A stretch of 64,000 nucleotides of DNA from Mucilaginibacter sabulilitoris (GTDB lineage Bacteria; Bacteroidota; Bacteroidia; Sphingobacteriales; Sphingobacteriaceae). The translations under genes were made by a program, and so were the position numbers. Positions 6,662-14,417 of this stretch are shown here, piece by piece. Under the pieces are notes generated by a model. It did no database searches. It saw nothing but the letters and a program-made list of their open reading frames with translations, and was not told the origin of the DNA. Location: the NCBI RefSeq assembly GCF_034262375.1, contig NZ_CP139558.1, positions 6,448,001-6,512,000 of the forward strand. The letters run 5' to 3'. Every line of letters begins with the position of its first letter. The first letter of the stretch is position 1.

Positions 6662-8638
6662 ATGGCAAAAAAACAAGAAGCAGAAAAAGAATTAAAAGCG
6701 AAAGAAGCTGAACTGGGAACAGTTACCGCATCTGGCGAAAAAGAAACAATTGAATCAGAAGCTGATTCAATATCTATCGAAGAGATCAAATCAAAAATTG
6801 CATTAACACCAAGTACAGATTTTGACTGGGATGCTGATGACAAAAAATTTGGTAATTACAGCGATAGCGACCGTGAGAAATTCGAGAAAATGTATGATGG
6901 AACTTTCAGCTCTATCACCAAAGGCGAAATCATCACCGGTACAGTTGTTAATGTTAACAACAAAGATGTGGTACTGAACGTAGGATTTAAATCTGACGGT
7001 TTAGTTTCAGTATCAGAATTCCGTGATACACCTGATCTGAAGATCGGTGATAAAGTTGACGTATTTGTTGAATCGCAGGAAGATGCTAACGGTCAGTTAG
7101 TACTTTCACGTAAACGTGCAAAAACTCAAAAATCATGGGAGCGCATTAATTCAGCCTTGGATAACGATGAGATCATCACCGGTTTTGTGAAGAGCAGAAC
7201 TAAAGGTGGTTTAATTGTTGATATAATGGGCGTTGAAGCCTTCTTACCTGGATCACAGATCGACATTAAACCTATCAGGGATTACGATGTGTATGTAGGT
7301 AAAACAATGGAATTCAAAGTTGTTAAAATCAACCACGAGTTTAAAAACGTAGTGGTATCGCACAAAGTGCTGATTGAAGACGATTTGGAAAACCAAAAAA
7401 CTGAAATTGTTGCCCGCCTTGAAAAAGGACAAGTACTGGAAGGTACCGTTAAAAACATTACCGACTTCGGTGTATTTATTGACCTTGGTGGTGTTGACGG
7501 CTTACTGCACATTACAGATATATCTTGGGGCCGTATTGAGCACCCACGCGAAATTCTTTCATTGGATCAAAAAATCAACGTTGTTGTGCTTGACTTTGAT
7601 GACGAGAAAAAACGTATTGCCCTGGGCTTAAAACAATTAACTCCACATCCTTGGCAATCACTTGACGAGAACATCGTTGTTGGTTCAAAAGTTAAAGGAC
7701 GTATTGTTACTGTTGCTGATTACGGTGCATTCCTTGAAATCATCCCTGGTGTTGAAGGTTTGATCCACGTATCAGAGATGTCATGGTCACAAAACTTGCG
7801 CAACCCTCAGGAATTCCTGAAAGTTGGTGACGAGATCGAAGCACAAGTATTAACACTTGACCGCGAAGAGCGCAAAATGTCATTAGGTGTTAAACAATTA
7901 ACTCCCGATCCATGGCAAAATGCTGCTGAGAAATATGCTATCGGCACTCAGCACGTAGCTACAGTTAAAAACATGACTAACTTTGGTGTGTTTGTTGAAC
8001 TGGAAGACGGCATCGACGGCTTAATCCACATCTCTGATCTTTCATGGTCTAAAAAAGTAAATCACCCTAACGAATTCACTAAAGTTGGTGAAAAATTAGA
8101 CGTGATTGTTTTAGAACTTGATGTTGAGAACCGCAAATTAAGCTTAGGTCACAAACAGCTTGAAGAAAACCCTTGGGATACTTTTGAAACCATCTTCACT
8201 ATTGATTCAATACATGAAGGTACCGTTATCAAAGTAACAGACAAAGGTGCTATCGTAGCTTTACCTTACGGTGTTGAAGGCTTTGCGCCAACCAAACACC
8301 TGGTTAAAGAAGACGGTAAAAGCATTAAAGCTGAAGAAACCGCTGAATTCAAGATCATTGAATTTAACAAAGAGAACAAACGTATCGTTATTTCACACTC
8401 ACGTATATGGGAAGAAGCCCGTGCTGACGCTCGTGTACAAGAGTTCGAAAACCGCAAAAAAGAAGCAAAATCTGCAAGCAACGCGGTGAAGAAAGTGAAA
8501 GAATCAGTTGAAAAATCAACTTTAGGTGATCTTAGCGTATTAGCTCAGTTAAAAGAGCAAATGGAAGGTGCTGAAAACAAAGCCCGCAAGGCTGCACCAG
8601 CTGCTAAAAAATCAGAATCTGAAGAAGAAGAAGCATAA
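6662..8638 (+). CDS. rpsA: 30S ribosomal protein S1
   Basis: 658 residues with six S1 (OB-fold) repeats. Typical motifs recur, such as GTVKNITDFGVFIDLGG, GLLHITDISW, GLIHVSEMSW and GLIHISDLSW. S1 binds mRNA at the ribosome platform. The frame extends upstream to 6605, but the promoter box lies inside that extension and the ATG at 6662 (MAKKQEAEKELK) matches the usual Bacteroidota start. A charged Glu/Lys-rich N-terminal extension of about 75 residues and a lysine/alanine-rich tail flank the S1 repeats. Followed by a strong terminator. Confidence 0.96.
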   Translation: MAKKQEAEKELKAKEAELGTVTASGEKETIESEADSISIEEIKSKIALTPSTDFDWDADDKKFGNYSDSDREKFEKMYDGTFSSITKGEIITGTVVNVNNKDVVLNVGFKSDGLVSVSEFRDTPDLKIGDKVDVFVESQEDANGQLVLSRKRAKTQKSWERINSALDNDEIITGFVKSRTKGGLIVDIMGVEAFLPGSQIDIKPIRDYDVYVGKTMEFKVVKINHEFKNVVVSHKVLIEDDLENQKTEIVARLEKGQVLEGTVKNITDFGVFIDLGGVDGLLHITDISWGRIEHPREILSLDQKINVVVLDFDDEKKRIALGLKQLTPHPWQSLDENIVVGSKVKGRIVTVADYGAFLEIIPGVEGLIHVSEMSWSQNLRNPQEFLKVGDEIEAQVLTLDREERKMSLGVKQLTPDPWQNAAEKYAIGTQHVATVKNMTNFGVFVELEDGIDGLIHISDLSWSKKVNHPNEFTKVGEKLDVIVLELDVENRKLSLGHKQLEENPWDTFETIFTIDSIHEGTVIKVTDKGAIVALPYGVEGFAPTKHLVKEDGKSIKAEETAEFKIIEFNKENKRIVISHSRIWEEARADARVQEFENRKKEAKSASNAVKKVKESVEKSTLGDLSVLAQLKEQMEGAENKARKAAPAAKKSESEEEEA

Positions 8639-8666
8639 GCTTTAAACTGAACACATATTCTCACAA

Positions 8667-8701
8667 AGCCCTTTCGTTAATTCGGAAGGGCTTTTTTTTT
8701 G
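8667..8701 (+). terminator. Rho-independent terminator of rpsA
   Basis: AGCCCTTTCG pairs with CGGAAGGGCT (one G-T pair) around a TTAATT loop, followed by about ten T. Confidence 0.9.
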
Positions 8702-8730
8702 CCTCACCCGGCCGTCTCCAAAGGAGAGGG
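8702..8730. repeat. Fragment of a CTCACCC...GAGAGGG intergenic repeat
   Basis: CCTCACCCGGCCGTCTCC followed by a TCTCC/GGAGA hairpin and GAGGG resembles one end of the larger inverted repeat at 50252-50410. It lies just past the rpsA terminator. Sequence to 8810 holds nothing else recognisable. Confidence 0.4.
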
Positions 8731-8810
8731 TTCTCAAAAACATGATTCATGTTTTAAACAACAGTGATATGCGACATTAACAATAAAATAAAAATGCCAT
8801 GGCAAAAAAT

Positions 8811-9377
8811 TCAGAAAATCAATCGTTTAACAATAGCCTTTGACTCTTCTATAGGCTTTACTGACCTTTGCAGTGATGATTCAACGCCGCAGCCCTCAAA
8901 CAGGGTATAAATTAGTTCTGTTAGCTCTTTTCGTGCAGTTACATAGGTTGCGGGCTCCAGTAATTGAACCTGGTTAAACATAAGTGTTTTAACCAATTGC
9001 TTGTGCCTGCGTATCACTGTATATGCTCTTTCATCAAGGGCAGGCAGTTCATAAACCAGCCGTAGAAATGCGCAACCCTTAAACTTATCCGTTTCGGCCA
9101 GTTGTTTGCGGTAATCAAAAAAAGTGAGCAGTATTTCTGCAGGCGACTGGCAGTCAACAAGCAGTTCGTTCAAACCATCAAACCATTTTTTTCCGGCATG
9201 GGTTAAATATTCTGATAACAGATCTTCCTTTGATTTAAAATGCTGATATAAGCCAGATTTGGATATGCCTGCTTCGGCAGTGATCTGATTAATGTGCGTA
9301 GCTAAGTACCCCTGGTCATAAAACAACCTGCTGCAAGTATCAATTACTCTTTCACGTATACCCGGCGCCCTTTCCAT
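8811..9377 (-). CDS. TetR/AcrR-family transcriptional regulator
   Basis: 188 residues. The N-terminal HTH (about 10-55) contains ITAEAGISKSGLYQHFKSKEDLL, here read as AEAGISKSGLYQHF plus the following KSKEDLL, the classic TetR recognition helix region. The remainder is a helical ligand-binding domain with no recognisable effector specificity. A TAGTTTTG sequence at 9382-9389 on the minus strand could be its -7 box but lies only 4 nt from the ATG. No obvious target operon is adjacent; pyrR is divergent and likely unrelated. Confidence 0.88.
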   Translation of the reverse strand: MERAPGIRERVIDTCSRLFYDQGYLATHINQITAEAGISKSGLYQHFKSKEDLLSEYLTHAGKKWFDGLNELLVDCQSPAEILLTFFDYRKQLAETDKFKGCAFLRLVYELPALDERAYTVIRRHKQLVKTLMFNQVQLLEPATYVTARKELTELIYTLFEGCGVESSLQRSVKPIEESKAIVKRLIF

Positions 9378-9499
9378 AAAACAAAACTAAAAAACAAAGG
9401 TCATTCAAGTCTGTTCCATTTTATAATTGTACGTCAACTTCACATATTGGTATACATAAACACTTTAAATCTCATCCCTTAAAACTCAAAACTATTTAC

Positions 9500-9507
9500 T
9501 ATTTTTG
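9500..9507 (+). promoter_or_regulatory. -7 box of pyrR
   Basis: TATTTTTG fits TAnnTTTG and lies 18 nt before the pyrR ATG at 9526. It also excludes the in-frame TTG at 9505 as a start. No PyrR-binding anti-antiterminator loop is recognisable in the short leader. Confidence 0.6.
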
Positions 9508-9525
9508 CCCAAATCCACCCATACG

Positions 9526-10074
9526 ATGCAAAATCTTACACTGCTCGACGGACAGAAATTTCAGATCACCATACAACGTTTATGTCGCCAGTTGATTGAA
9601 AATCATAATGATTTTTCAGATTCGGTACTCATTGGCATTCAGCCCCGGGGCATTTACCTCGCCAAACGGGTAGCCGAAGAACTGCGTAAAATACTGCCCG
9701 GTAAAATCATTTTACAGGGCGACCTCGATATCACCTTTTATCGTGATGATTTTCGCAGGCGCGAATCGCAGCTGGTGCCCAATCAAACAAAAATTGATTT
9801 TATTATAGAAGGCAAAAAGGTAGTGATGATGGATGATGTGTTGTGGACCGGCCGTACCATTCGTGCAGCTATGGACGCCATGCAGGCTTTTGGTCGCCCG
9901 GAAAAGATAGAGTTGCTGGCACTGGTAGACCGCCGCTATTCGCGCCACATACCGGTATCGGCCGATTATGTAGGCATAGAGGTCGATTCCATAGCATCGC
10001 AAAAGGTAGTGGTAAGCTGGAAAGATACCGATGGAGAAGATAAAATTGTGTTGGTATCGGAAGCAGCTGAATAA
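9526..10074 (+). CDS. pyrR: PyrR: pyrimidine operon regulator / uracil phosphoribosyltransferase
   Basis: 182 residues of the type I phosphoribosyltransferase fold. The PRPP-binding signature VVMMDDVLWTGRT is at 99-111, IGIQPRGIYLA is the N-terminal nucleotide-site loop, and DITFYRDDF is typical of PyrR. In Bacillus PyrR binds pyr mRNA and also makes UMP from uracil and PRPP. It is followed by pyrB, the usual partner, but the two are separated by a 4HB-bearing element. Whether it regulates RNA in this phylum cannot be judged here. Confidence 0.93.
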   Translation: MQNLTLLDGQKFQITIQRLCRQLIENHNDFSDSVLIGIQPRGIYLAKRVAEELRKILPGKIILQGDLDITFYRDDFRRRESQLVPNQTKIDFIIEGKKVVMMDDVLWTGRTIRAAMDAMQAFGRPEKIELLALVDRRYSRHIPVSADYVGIEVDSIASQKVVVSWKDTDGEDKIVLVSEAAE

Positions 10075-10080
10075 ATAATT

Positions 10081-10591
10081 AATATCAAACATCGAATTCT
10101 GAATATCGAATATCGAAGTTAAACAACATATAAATGAATAACATCAAATACGATTTAGAGGAAAGGCTAATTGATTTTGCTGTTATGATAGCTGACATTA
10201 TTGAAGCCTTATCGAATACCCGGCTTGGTAATTATATTGCTGGCCACTTGTACGCTCAGGATGCTCACCGGCTTTAAATTATGGTGAAGCTCAGTCTGCC
10301 GAATCAAGAAATGATTTCATTCATAAAATGAAGATCATTTTGAAAGAGTTAAGAGAGTCTATGATCTCATTAAAAATCATTAAAAGAAGAGAAATACACA
10401 ACTTAGATAATACTGCATCAGCCATTAACGAATGTAACCAACTGATAGCCATCTTTGTAAAAAGTATTGAAACAGCTAAGAAAAACAATATAAAACAACA
10501 ATAACGAAACAGGAAGGTATCAATAATGAAAGTACATCTTACTTTAAGAATTACATCATTATTCGATATTCAAAATTCAATGTTCGATATT
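10081..10591. mobile_element. IVS-like element: five-heptad inverted ends around a four-helix-bundle gene
   Basis: The left arm 10081-10115 is five 7-bp units starting AA (AATATCA first, AACATCG second). The right arm 10557-10591, reverse-complemented, gives AATATCG, AACATTG, AATTTTG, AATATCG, AATAATG, each matching the left unit in the same position with 0-2 differences. The arms enclose a four-helix-bundle gene. The element starts 6 bp after the pyrR stop and ends 11 bp before the pyrB ATG, filling what is presumably a once short operon gap. No transposase is encoded, so mobility is inferred by analogy to intervening sequences in 23S rRNA genes. Confidence 0.6.
10134..10504 (+). pseudogene. 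Four-helix-bundle protein (23S rRNA IVS protein family), frameshifted
   Basis: Frame 1 from the ATG at 10134 gives LEERLIDFAVMIADIIEAL and continues to GNYIAGHL before going out of frame and stopping at 10275-10277. The -1 frame continues as LVRSGCSPALNYGEAQS, AESRNDFIHKMKIILKELRE and on to a stop at 10502-10504. Joined, they give about 123 residues, the normal family length, with the signature GxxxxxHLxRSGxSxxxNYxEAQxAES. One base is missing near 10247-10253, most simply one G in TTGGTA. Either decay or a sequencing error. The family forms pentameric four-helix bundles related to the Avd protein of diversity-generating retroelements. Confidence 0.8.
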
Positions 10592-10602
10592 ATTAAAACA
10601 TC

Positions 10603-11529
10603 ATGGCAGGACTAAGCACAAGGCACTTATTAGGTATAAAAGATTTAAACCGGGCAGATATTGAATTGATATTTGAAACCGCTGATACTTTTAAATCTGT
10701 TTTAAACAGGCCTATCAAAAAAGTGCCGTCACTGCGCGATGTAACCATTGCCAATATATTTTTTGAAAACTCTACCCGTACCCGCCTGTCATTTGAGCTG
10801 GCAGAAAAACGTCTCTCGGCAGATGTAGTAAACTTTGCGGCATCATCATCATCAGTAAGCAAAGGCGAAACACTGATAGACACCGTGAACAACATTTTAG
10901 CCATGAAGGTAGATATGGTGGTCATGCGCCACCCCTATGCCGGCGCAGGTATCTTCCTGTCAAAACATGTAAAAGCCCAGATAGTGAATGCCGGCGACGG
11001 CGCGCATGAGCACCCGACCCAAGCCTTGCTTGATGCCTTTTCCATACGCGAAAAATATGGCGACGTGGCCGGAAAAAAGGTAGTTATCGTAGGCGATATC
11101 CTGCACTCGCGCGTTGCCCTTTCAAACATTCTTTGCCTTAAACAATTAGGCGCCGAGGTAATGGTTTGTGGCCCAACCACACTAATCCCTAAATATATTG
11201 GCTCTTTGGGTGTAAAAGTTGAACACAACTTAATAAAGGCCCTTAACTGGTGCGATGTGGCCAACATGCTACGCATACAACTGGAACGTCAGGACATTAA
11301 ATATTTCCCATCGTTAAGGGAATACACGATGCTTTTCGGTCTTAATAAAACCATTTTAGATTCGCTGGACAAAGAGATCACTGTAATGCACCCCGGTCCT
11401 ATCAATCGCGGCGTGGAAATCACCAGCGATGTAGCCGACAGCAAGCAATCTATCATATTAGATCAGGTAGAAAATGGTGTGGCCGTACGCATGGCGGTGT
11501 TATATTTATTGGCCGGACAAACCCCATAA
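10603..11529 (+). CDS. pyrB: Aspartate carbamoyltransferase catalytic subunit
   Basis: 308 residues, standard length. Makes carbamoyl-aspartate, the committed step of pyrimidine synthesis. Carbamoyl-phosphate motif FFENSTRTRLSFE (S57-T58-R59-T60), HPTQALLDAF (137-146) and HPGPINRGVE near 266 are intact. Follows pyrR with the IVS-like element between, its right arm ending 11 bp before the start codon, so its translation initiation region may include repeat sequence. Confidence 0.96.
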   Translation: MAGLSTRHLLGIKDLNRADIELIFETADTFKSVLNRPIKKVPSLRDVTIANIFFENSTRTRLSFELAEKRLSADVVNFAASSSSVSKGETLIDTVNNILAMKVDMVVMRHPYAGAGIFLSKHVKAQIVNAGDGAHEHPTQALLDAFSIREKYGDVAGKKVVIVGDILHSRVALSNILCLKQLGAEVMVCGPTTLIPKYIGSLGVKVEHNLIKALNWCDVANMLRIQLERQDIKYFPSLREYTMLFGLNKTILDSLDKEITVMHPGPINRGVEITSDVADSKQSIILDQVENGVAVRMAVLYLLAGQTP

Positions 11530-11615
11530 TTACTCATCAGAACCTTCAAAATAGATGTTTTTTAGCAGCACGCATATAATAGGTACTATTAAGGGCGTTG
11601 TAAATTAAAGCAACA

Positions 11616-13052
11616 ATGATGAAGTTTAATAAGTCGTGCTATCTATATCTTATCATTACAGCGACGTTTTACTCGTTTCCTACCTTTGCCCAAAGCCGTC
11701 AGCAAATAAAAACAGATTCGGTGTTCGCGCGGGTTCAAAGATTTTTTAATGCCAAGCAAGCCGATTCACTTTATGCCCTCGGCGGTGAACAGTTCAAAAA
11801 AACGTTAAGTCCCGCGGCTTTTAAGGCTGCTTTAGACCAGCAGCTTTTCCCTATGAATGAGATCAGGGGGGCATCGCTCATTAGTTTTGTAAATAATAAG
11901 GTGAGTACGTATAAACTCATATTTGAGGCCGTTACCATGCAGTTTCAATTGAGCCTCGATCAAAACAACAAGTTCGATCTGTTTCTGTTCCAGCCATTCA
12001 GACAGGTAACCGCCGATAAGCTCACCACCGCTGCCACCACCAACAAGCTTTTAACCTCAATGGATAAAGCAGTGGAACAGGTAGCAAGGCCATACATTCA
12101 GAAAGCTAATACAGTGGGCTTAAGTATAGGCATTTTAAAAGATGGCAAAATAACCACCTATAACTATGGTGAAACAGTAAAGGACAACGGACGATTGCCG
12201 ACGTCGAATACTATTTTTGAGATCGGCTCCATCACCAAAACATTCACCGCCGCGCTCTTGGCTTATTATACTAATGAGGGCAAAGTAAAGCTTACCGATC
12301 CTATAACTAAATACCTGCCCGATTCTGTCAGCGCCAACAAATCGCTAAGTGGTATTACCTTATTAATGCTGAGCAATCACACATCAGGGCTCGACAGGGT
12401 ACCGGGTAACCTGGATATTAAGCCCGGCGATGAACTCAATCCTTACAAAACTTATAATAAGCAACAGCTTTTTGCTTTCCTCAAAACATGTAAGGTTAAC
12501 AACCCGCCGGGCAGTCGTTACGATTATTCCAATTTAGGCGTGGGTTTGCTGGGTACTATCCTGTCGCAGGTAAGCGGTAAAACATTTGAGCAAATGTTTG
12601 CCGATGTAATATGCAAACCCCTGCTGATGCAGAGTACTGCTCAGCATTTAAGCGTGGCACGGCAGGCAAACTTTGCAACTGTTTATAACGAAAGCGGCAA
12701 TGTCACACCTGCCTGGGATTTTGACGTTTTAGCCCCCTGCGGGGCCCTGCGTTCAACCATAAATGATTTATTGATATACGCCAGGGCTAACATGATACCC
12801 GCCACAGACAAGCTTGGAAAGGCCTTTGAACTAACCCACCAGATAACCTTTAGCAAAGATGCCAAAATGGGTTTGGCCTGGCACATAATACTGGTTGATG
12901 GTGTTGAATACTATTTTCATAATGGCGGCACTTACGGCAGCAGCAGCTTTTTGGCATTTAACACCCAAAAGAACCTTGCCATAGTAATACTCTCAAACGC
13001 TGCCGAAAGCACCGATGCTATTGGGACGGAAATATTGAAAAAACTACAGTAG
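11616..13052 (+). CDS. Exported serine hydrolase (class C beta-lactamase fold) with DUF3887-like N-terminal domain
   Basis: 478 residues with a signal peptide ending near FPTFAQ (residue 26). Residues 30-135 resemble a DUF3887-type small alpha/beta domain. The rest is a beta-lactamase/penicillin-binding fold: nucleophile motif SITK (S205, K208), Y304-S-N306 and H435-N-G. These match class C beta-lactamase-related esterases and D-aminopeptidases; antibiotic hydrolysis is not implied. Two start ATGs (11616 and 11619) are adjacent. Convergent with the efflux operon. Confidence 0.85.
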   Translation: MMKFNKSCYLYLIITATFYSFPTFAQSRQQIKTDSVFARVQRFFNAKQADSLYALGGEQFKKTLSPAAFKAALDQQLFPMNEIRGASLISFVNNKVSTYKLIFEAVTMQFQLSLDQNNKFDLFLFQPFRQVTADKLTTAATTNKLLTSMDKAVEQVARPYIQKANTVGLSIGILKDGKITTYNYGETVKDNGRLPTSNTIFEIGSITKTFTAALLAYYTNEGKVKLTDPITKYLPDSVSANKSLSGITLLMLSNHTSGLDRVPGNLDIKPGDELNPYKTYNKQQLFAFLKTCKVNNPPGSRYDYSNLGVGLLGTILSQVSGKTFEQMFADVICKPLLMQSTAQHLSVARQANFATVYNESGNVTPAWDFDVLAPCGALRSTINDLLIYARANMIPATDKLGKAFELTHQITFSKDAKMGLAWHIILVDGVEYYFHNGGTYGSSSFLAFNTQKNLAIVILSNAAESTDAIGTEILKKLQ

Positions 13053-13083
13053 CTTGGCCTGAGCTTTGATTTTAAAAAAACTG

Positions 13084-13174
13084 TGTCGTTGCAAGGAGGA
13101 ACGACGAAGCAATCGCGAATTGTGCATGTGTGCTCGCCTGCGTGAGATTGCCGCGCTATCGCTCGCAATGACAT
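13084..13174. repeat. Imperfect inverted repeat of the GTCATTGCGAGG family
   Basis: GTCGTTGCAAGGAGGAACG at the left and, reverse-complemented, ATGTCATTGCGAGCGATAGC at the right pair imperfectly around a GC-rich centre. A short relative is at 59212-59237. From memory such GTCATTGCGAGG...GCAATC repeats recur in many bacteria; it lies between convergent genes and has no gene. Confidence 0.6.
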
Positions 13175-13209
13175 GTTTTTTATCAGGAATCGAACTCCTC
13201 CTAAAACAT

Positions 13210-13241
13210 CGCATCCCGCTCTGCAAGCAGAGCGGGATGCG
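13210..13241. terminator. Perfect 15-bp hairpin between convergent genes
   Basis: CGCATCCCGCTCTGC (13210-13224) and its exact complement GCAGAGCGGGATGCG (13227-13241) flank a two-base AA. There is no T run, so it may act as a bidirectional mRNA-end hairpin or be a dispersed palindrome instead of an intrinsic terminator. Confidence 0.5.
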
Positions 13242-13292
13242 AACCTCAATAATCAGTGAAGCGAATTAACTCAATCTAACCCTATCAACTCA

Positions 13293-14417
13293 TTATTTAT
13301 CTTTTACGGTAGCACCGTCCCTTATTTCGTCGGTTGCAACTTTCACCAGTTTATCGTCCGGTTTCAGGTCGCCAAAAACTTCGATCATATCACCCGATGA
13401 AAATCCTTTTTTGGCATCAACCCACTGTGCTTTGTGGTTTACCACTTTAATTACAAATACCTTTTCAGTTGAGGTAACTACAGCGGTTTTAGGAACAACA
13501 AAAGTACTGTCGCCACCGGCAAGTGGTACGTTCACTTCGGCAAACATGTGCGGCAGCAGTTTTTTATCTTTATTGTAAACGTCCATTTCTAAACGTTCCG
13601 ATCTTAGTTTTTCGTCAAGCGCGCCTGCCATGCGTTTTATCTGCGCGGTAAACTTTTCATTTGGCAGTGCTTTTACGGTGAAGCTAACTTCACTTTTGTT
13701 GCTTAGGCTGCCGGTTGAGTTTTCTGGTATAGATACCACCAGGCGCAGCCTTTTCTGATCCTGCAGGGTAAACAGCGGGTCGGCATTTTTGCCGCCCGGC
13801 CCTACATAGGCTCCCAGGTTTACATTACGGCTGGTGACCACCCCGTCAAACGGGGCCCTGATCTCCAAATAAGCAAGATTAGCAGAAACCTCTTTATAGG
13901 CAGATTTCGCGGCGTCTACATTGGCAAGATCGGCGTTTTTCTTAGCCTCAGCTTGTTCCAGGTCATTCTGTGATACGGTACCGGGGGTTTTGCTGGTGTT
14001 TACCAATCTGTCATAAGTGGCTTTGCTGGCATAGTAAATAGCTTCCTGCTGCTTTATGCGCGACTGTGCTCCTGCCAGCTGCGAGTTTATTTCAGGCGCC
14101 TCTAAAACTACCAGTAACTGGCCCTGATGTACTTCCGACCCAATATCAACCAGCAGTTTTTTTACATAGCTGTTTACCTTGGCATACAGATCAACCTGCT
14201 GATAAGGGATCAATTCGCCGGGGATGGTAACATCAGTATTCAGTTTTCCCTTTTTAACTGGGGTAAGCTCAACCGAAGGGGTTTCAACCGCCTGTTCCTG
14301 TTGTTCTTCAGCGCTTTCTTTTTCTTTTTCTTCTGAATGACAGGCACTCAGTACGCTGCTGATAGCTACTGCTAATACAGCAAGCATAAGGGTTGATCTA
14401 TTTTTAAGCTTTTTCAT
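13293..14417 (-). CDS. RND efflux periplasmic adaptor (MFP), lipoprotein
   Basis: 374 residues from the ATG at 14415-14417, which overlaps the end of the RND gene by 14 bp. The upstream in-frame ATG at 14435 is deeper in that gene and lacks a clear signal start. The lipobox ends in LSAC. It has a Glu-rich linker, barrel-sandwich halves with GSEVHQGQLLVVLEAPEI and APFDGVVTSRNVNLGAYV, a helical hairpin between, and a beta-barrel domain. It links the inner-membrane pump to the outer-membrane channel. Third gene of the operon. Confidence 0.93.
   Translation of the reverse strand: MKKLKNRSTLMLAVLAVAISSVLSACHSEEKEKESAEEQQEQAVETPSVELTPVKKGKLNTDVTIPGELIPYQQVDLYAKVNSYVKKLLVDIGSEVHQGQLLVVLEAPEINSQLAGAQSRIKQQEAIYYASKATYDRLVNTSKTPGTVSQNDLEQAEAKKNADLANVDAAKSAYKEVSANLAYLEIRAPFDGVVTSRNVNLGAYVGPGGKNADPLFTLQDQKRLRLVVSIPENSTGSLSNKSEVSFTVKALPNEKFTAQIKRMAGALDEKLRSERLEMDVYNKDKKLLPHMFAEVNVPLAGGDSTFVVPKTAVVTSTEKVFVIKVVNHKAQWVDAKKGFSSGDMIEVFGDLKPDDKLVKVATDEIRDGATVKDK

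Noticed and set aside
9508..9525. PyrR-binding attenuator in front of pyrR
   Set aside because: The leader after the -7 box is only about 18 nt and holds no recognisable anti-antiterminator loop.
13210..13241. tRNA- or ncRNA-like structure
   Set aside because: It is a plain 15-bp hairpin with a two-base loop and nothing else conserved around it.
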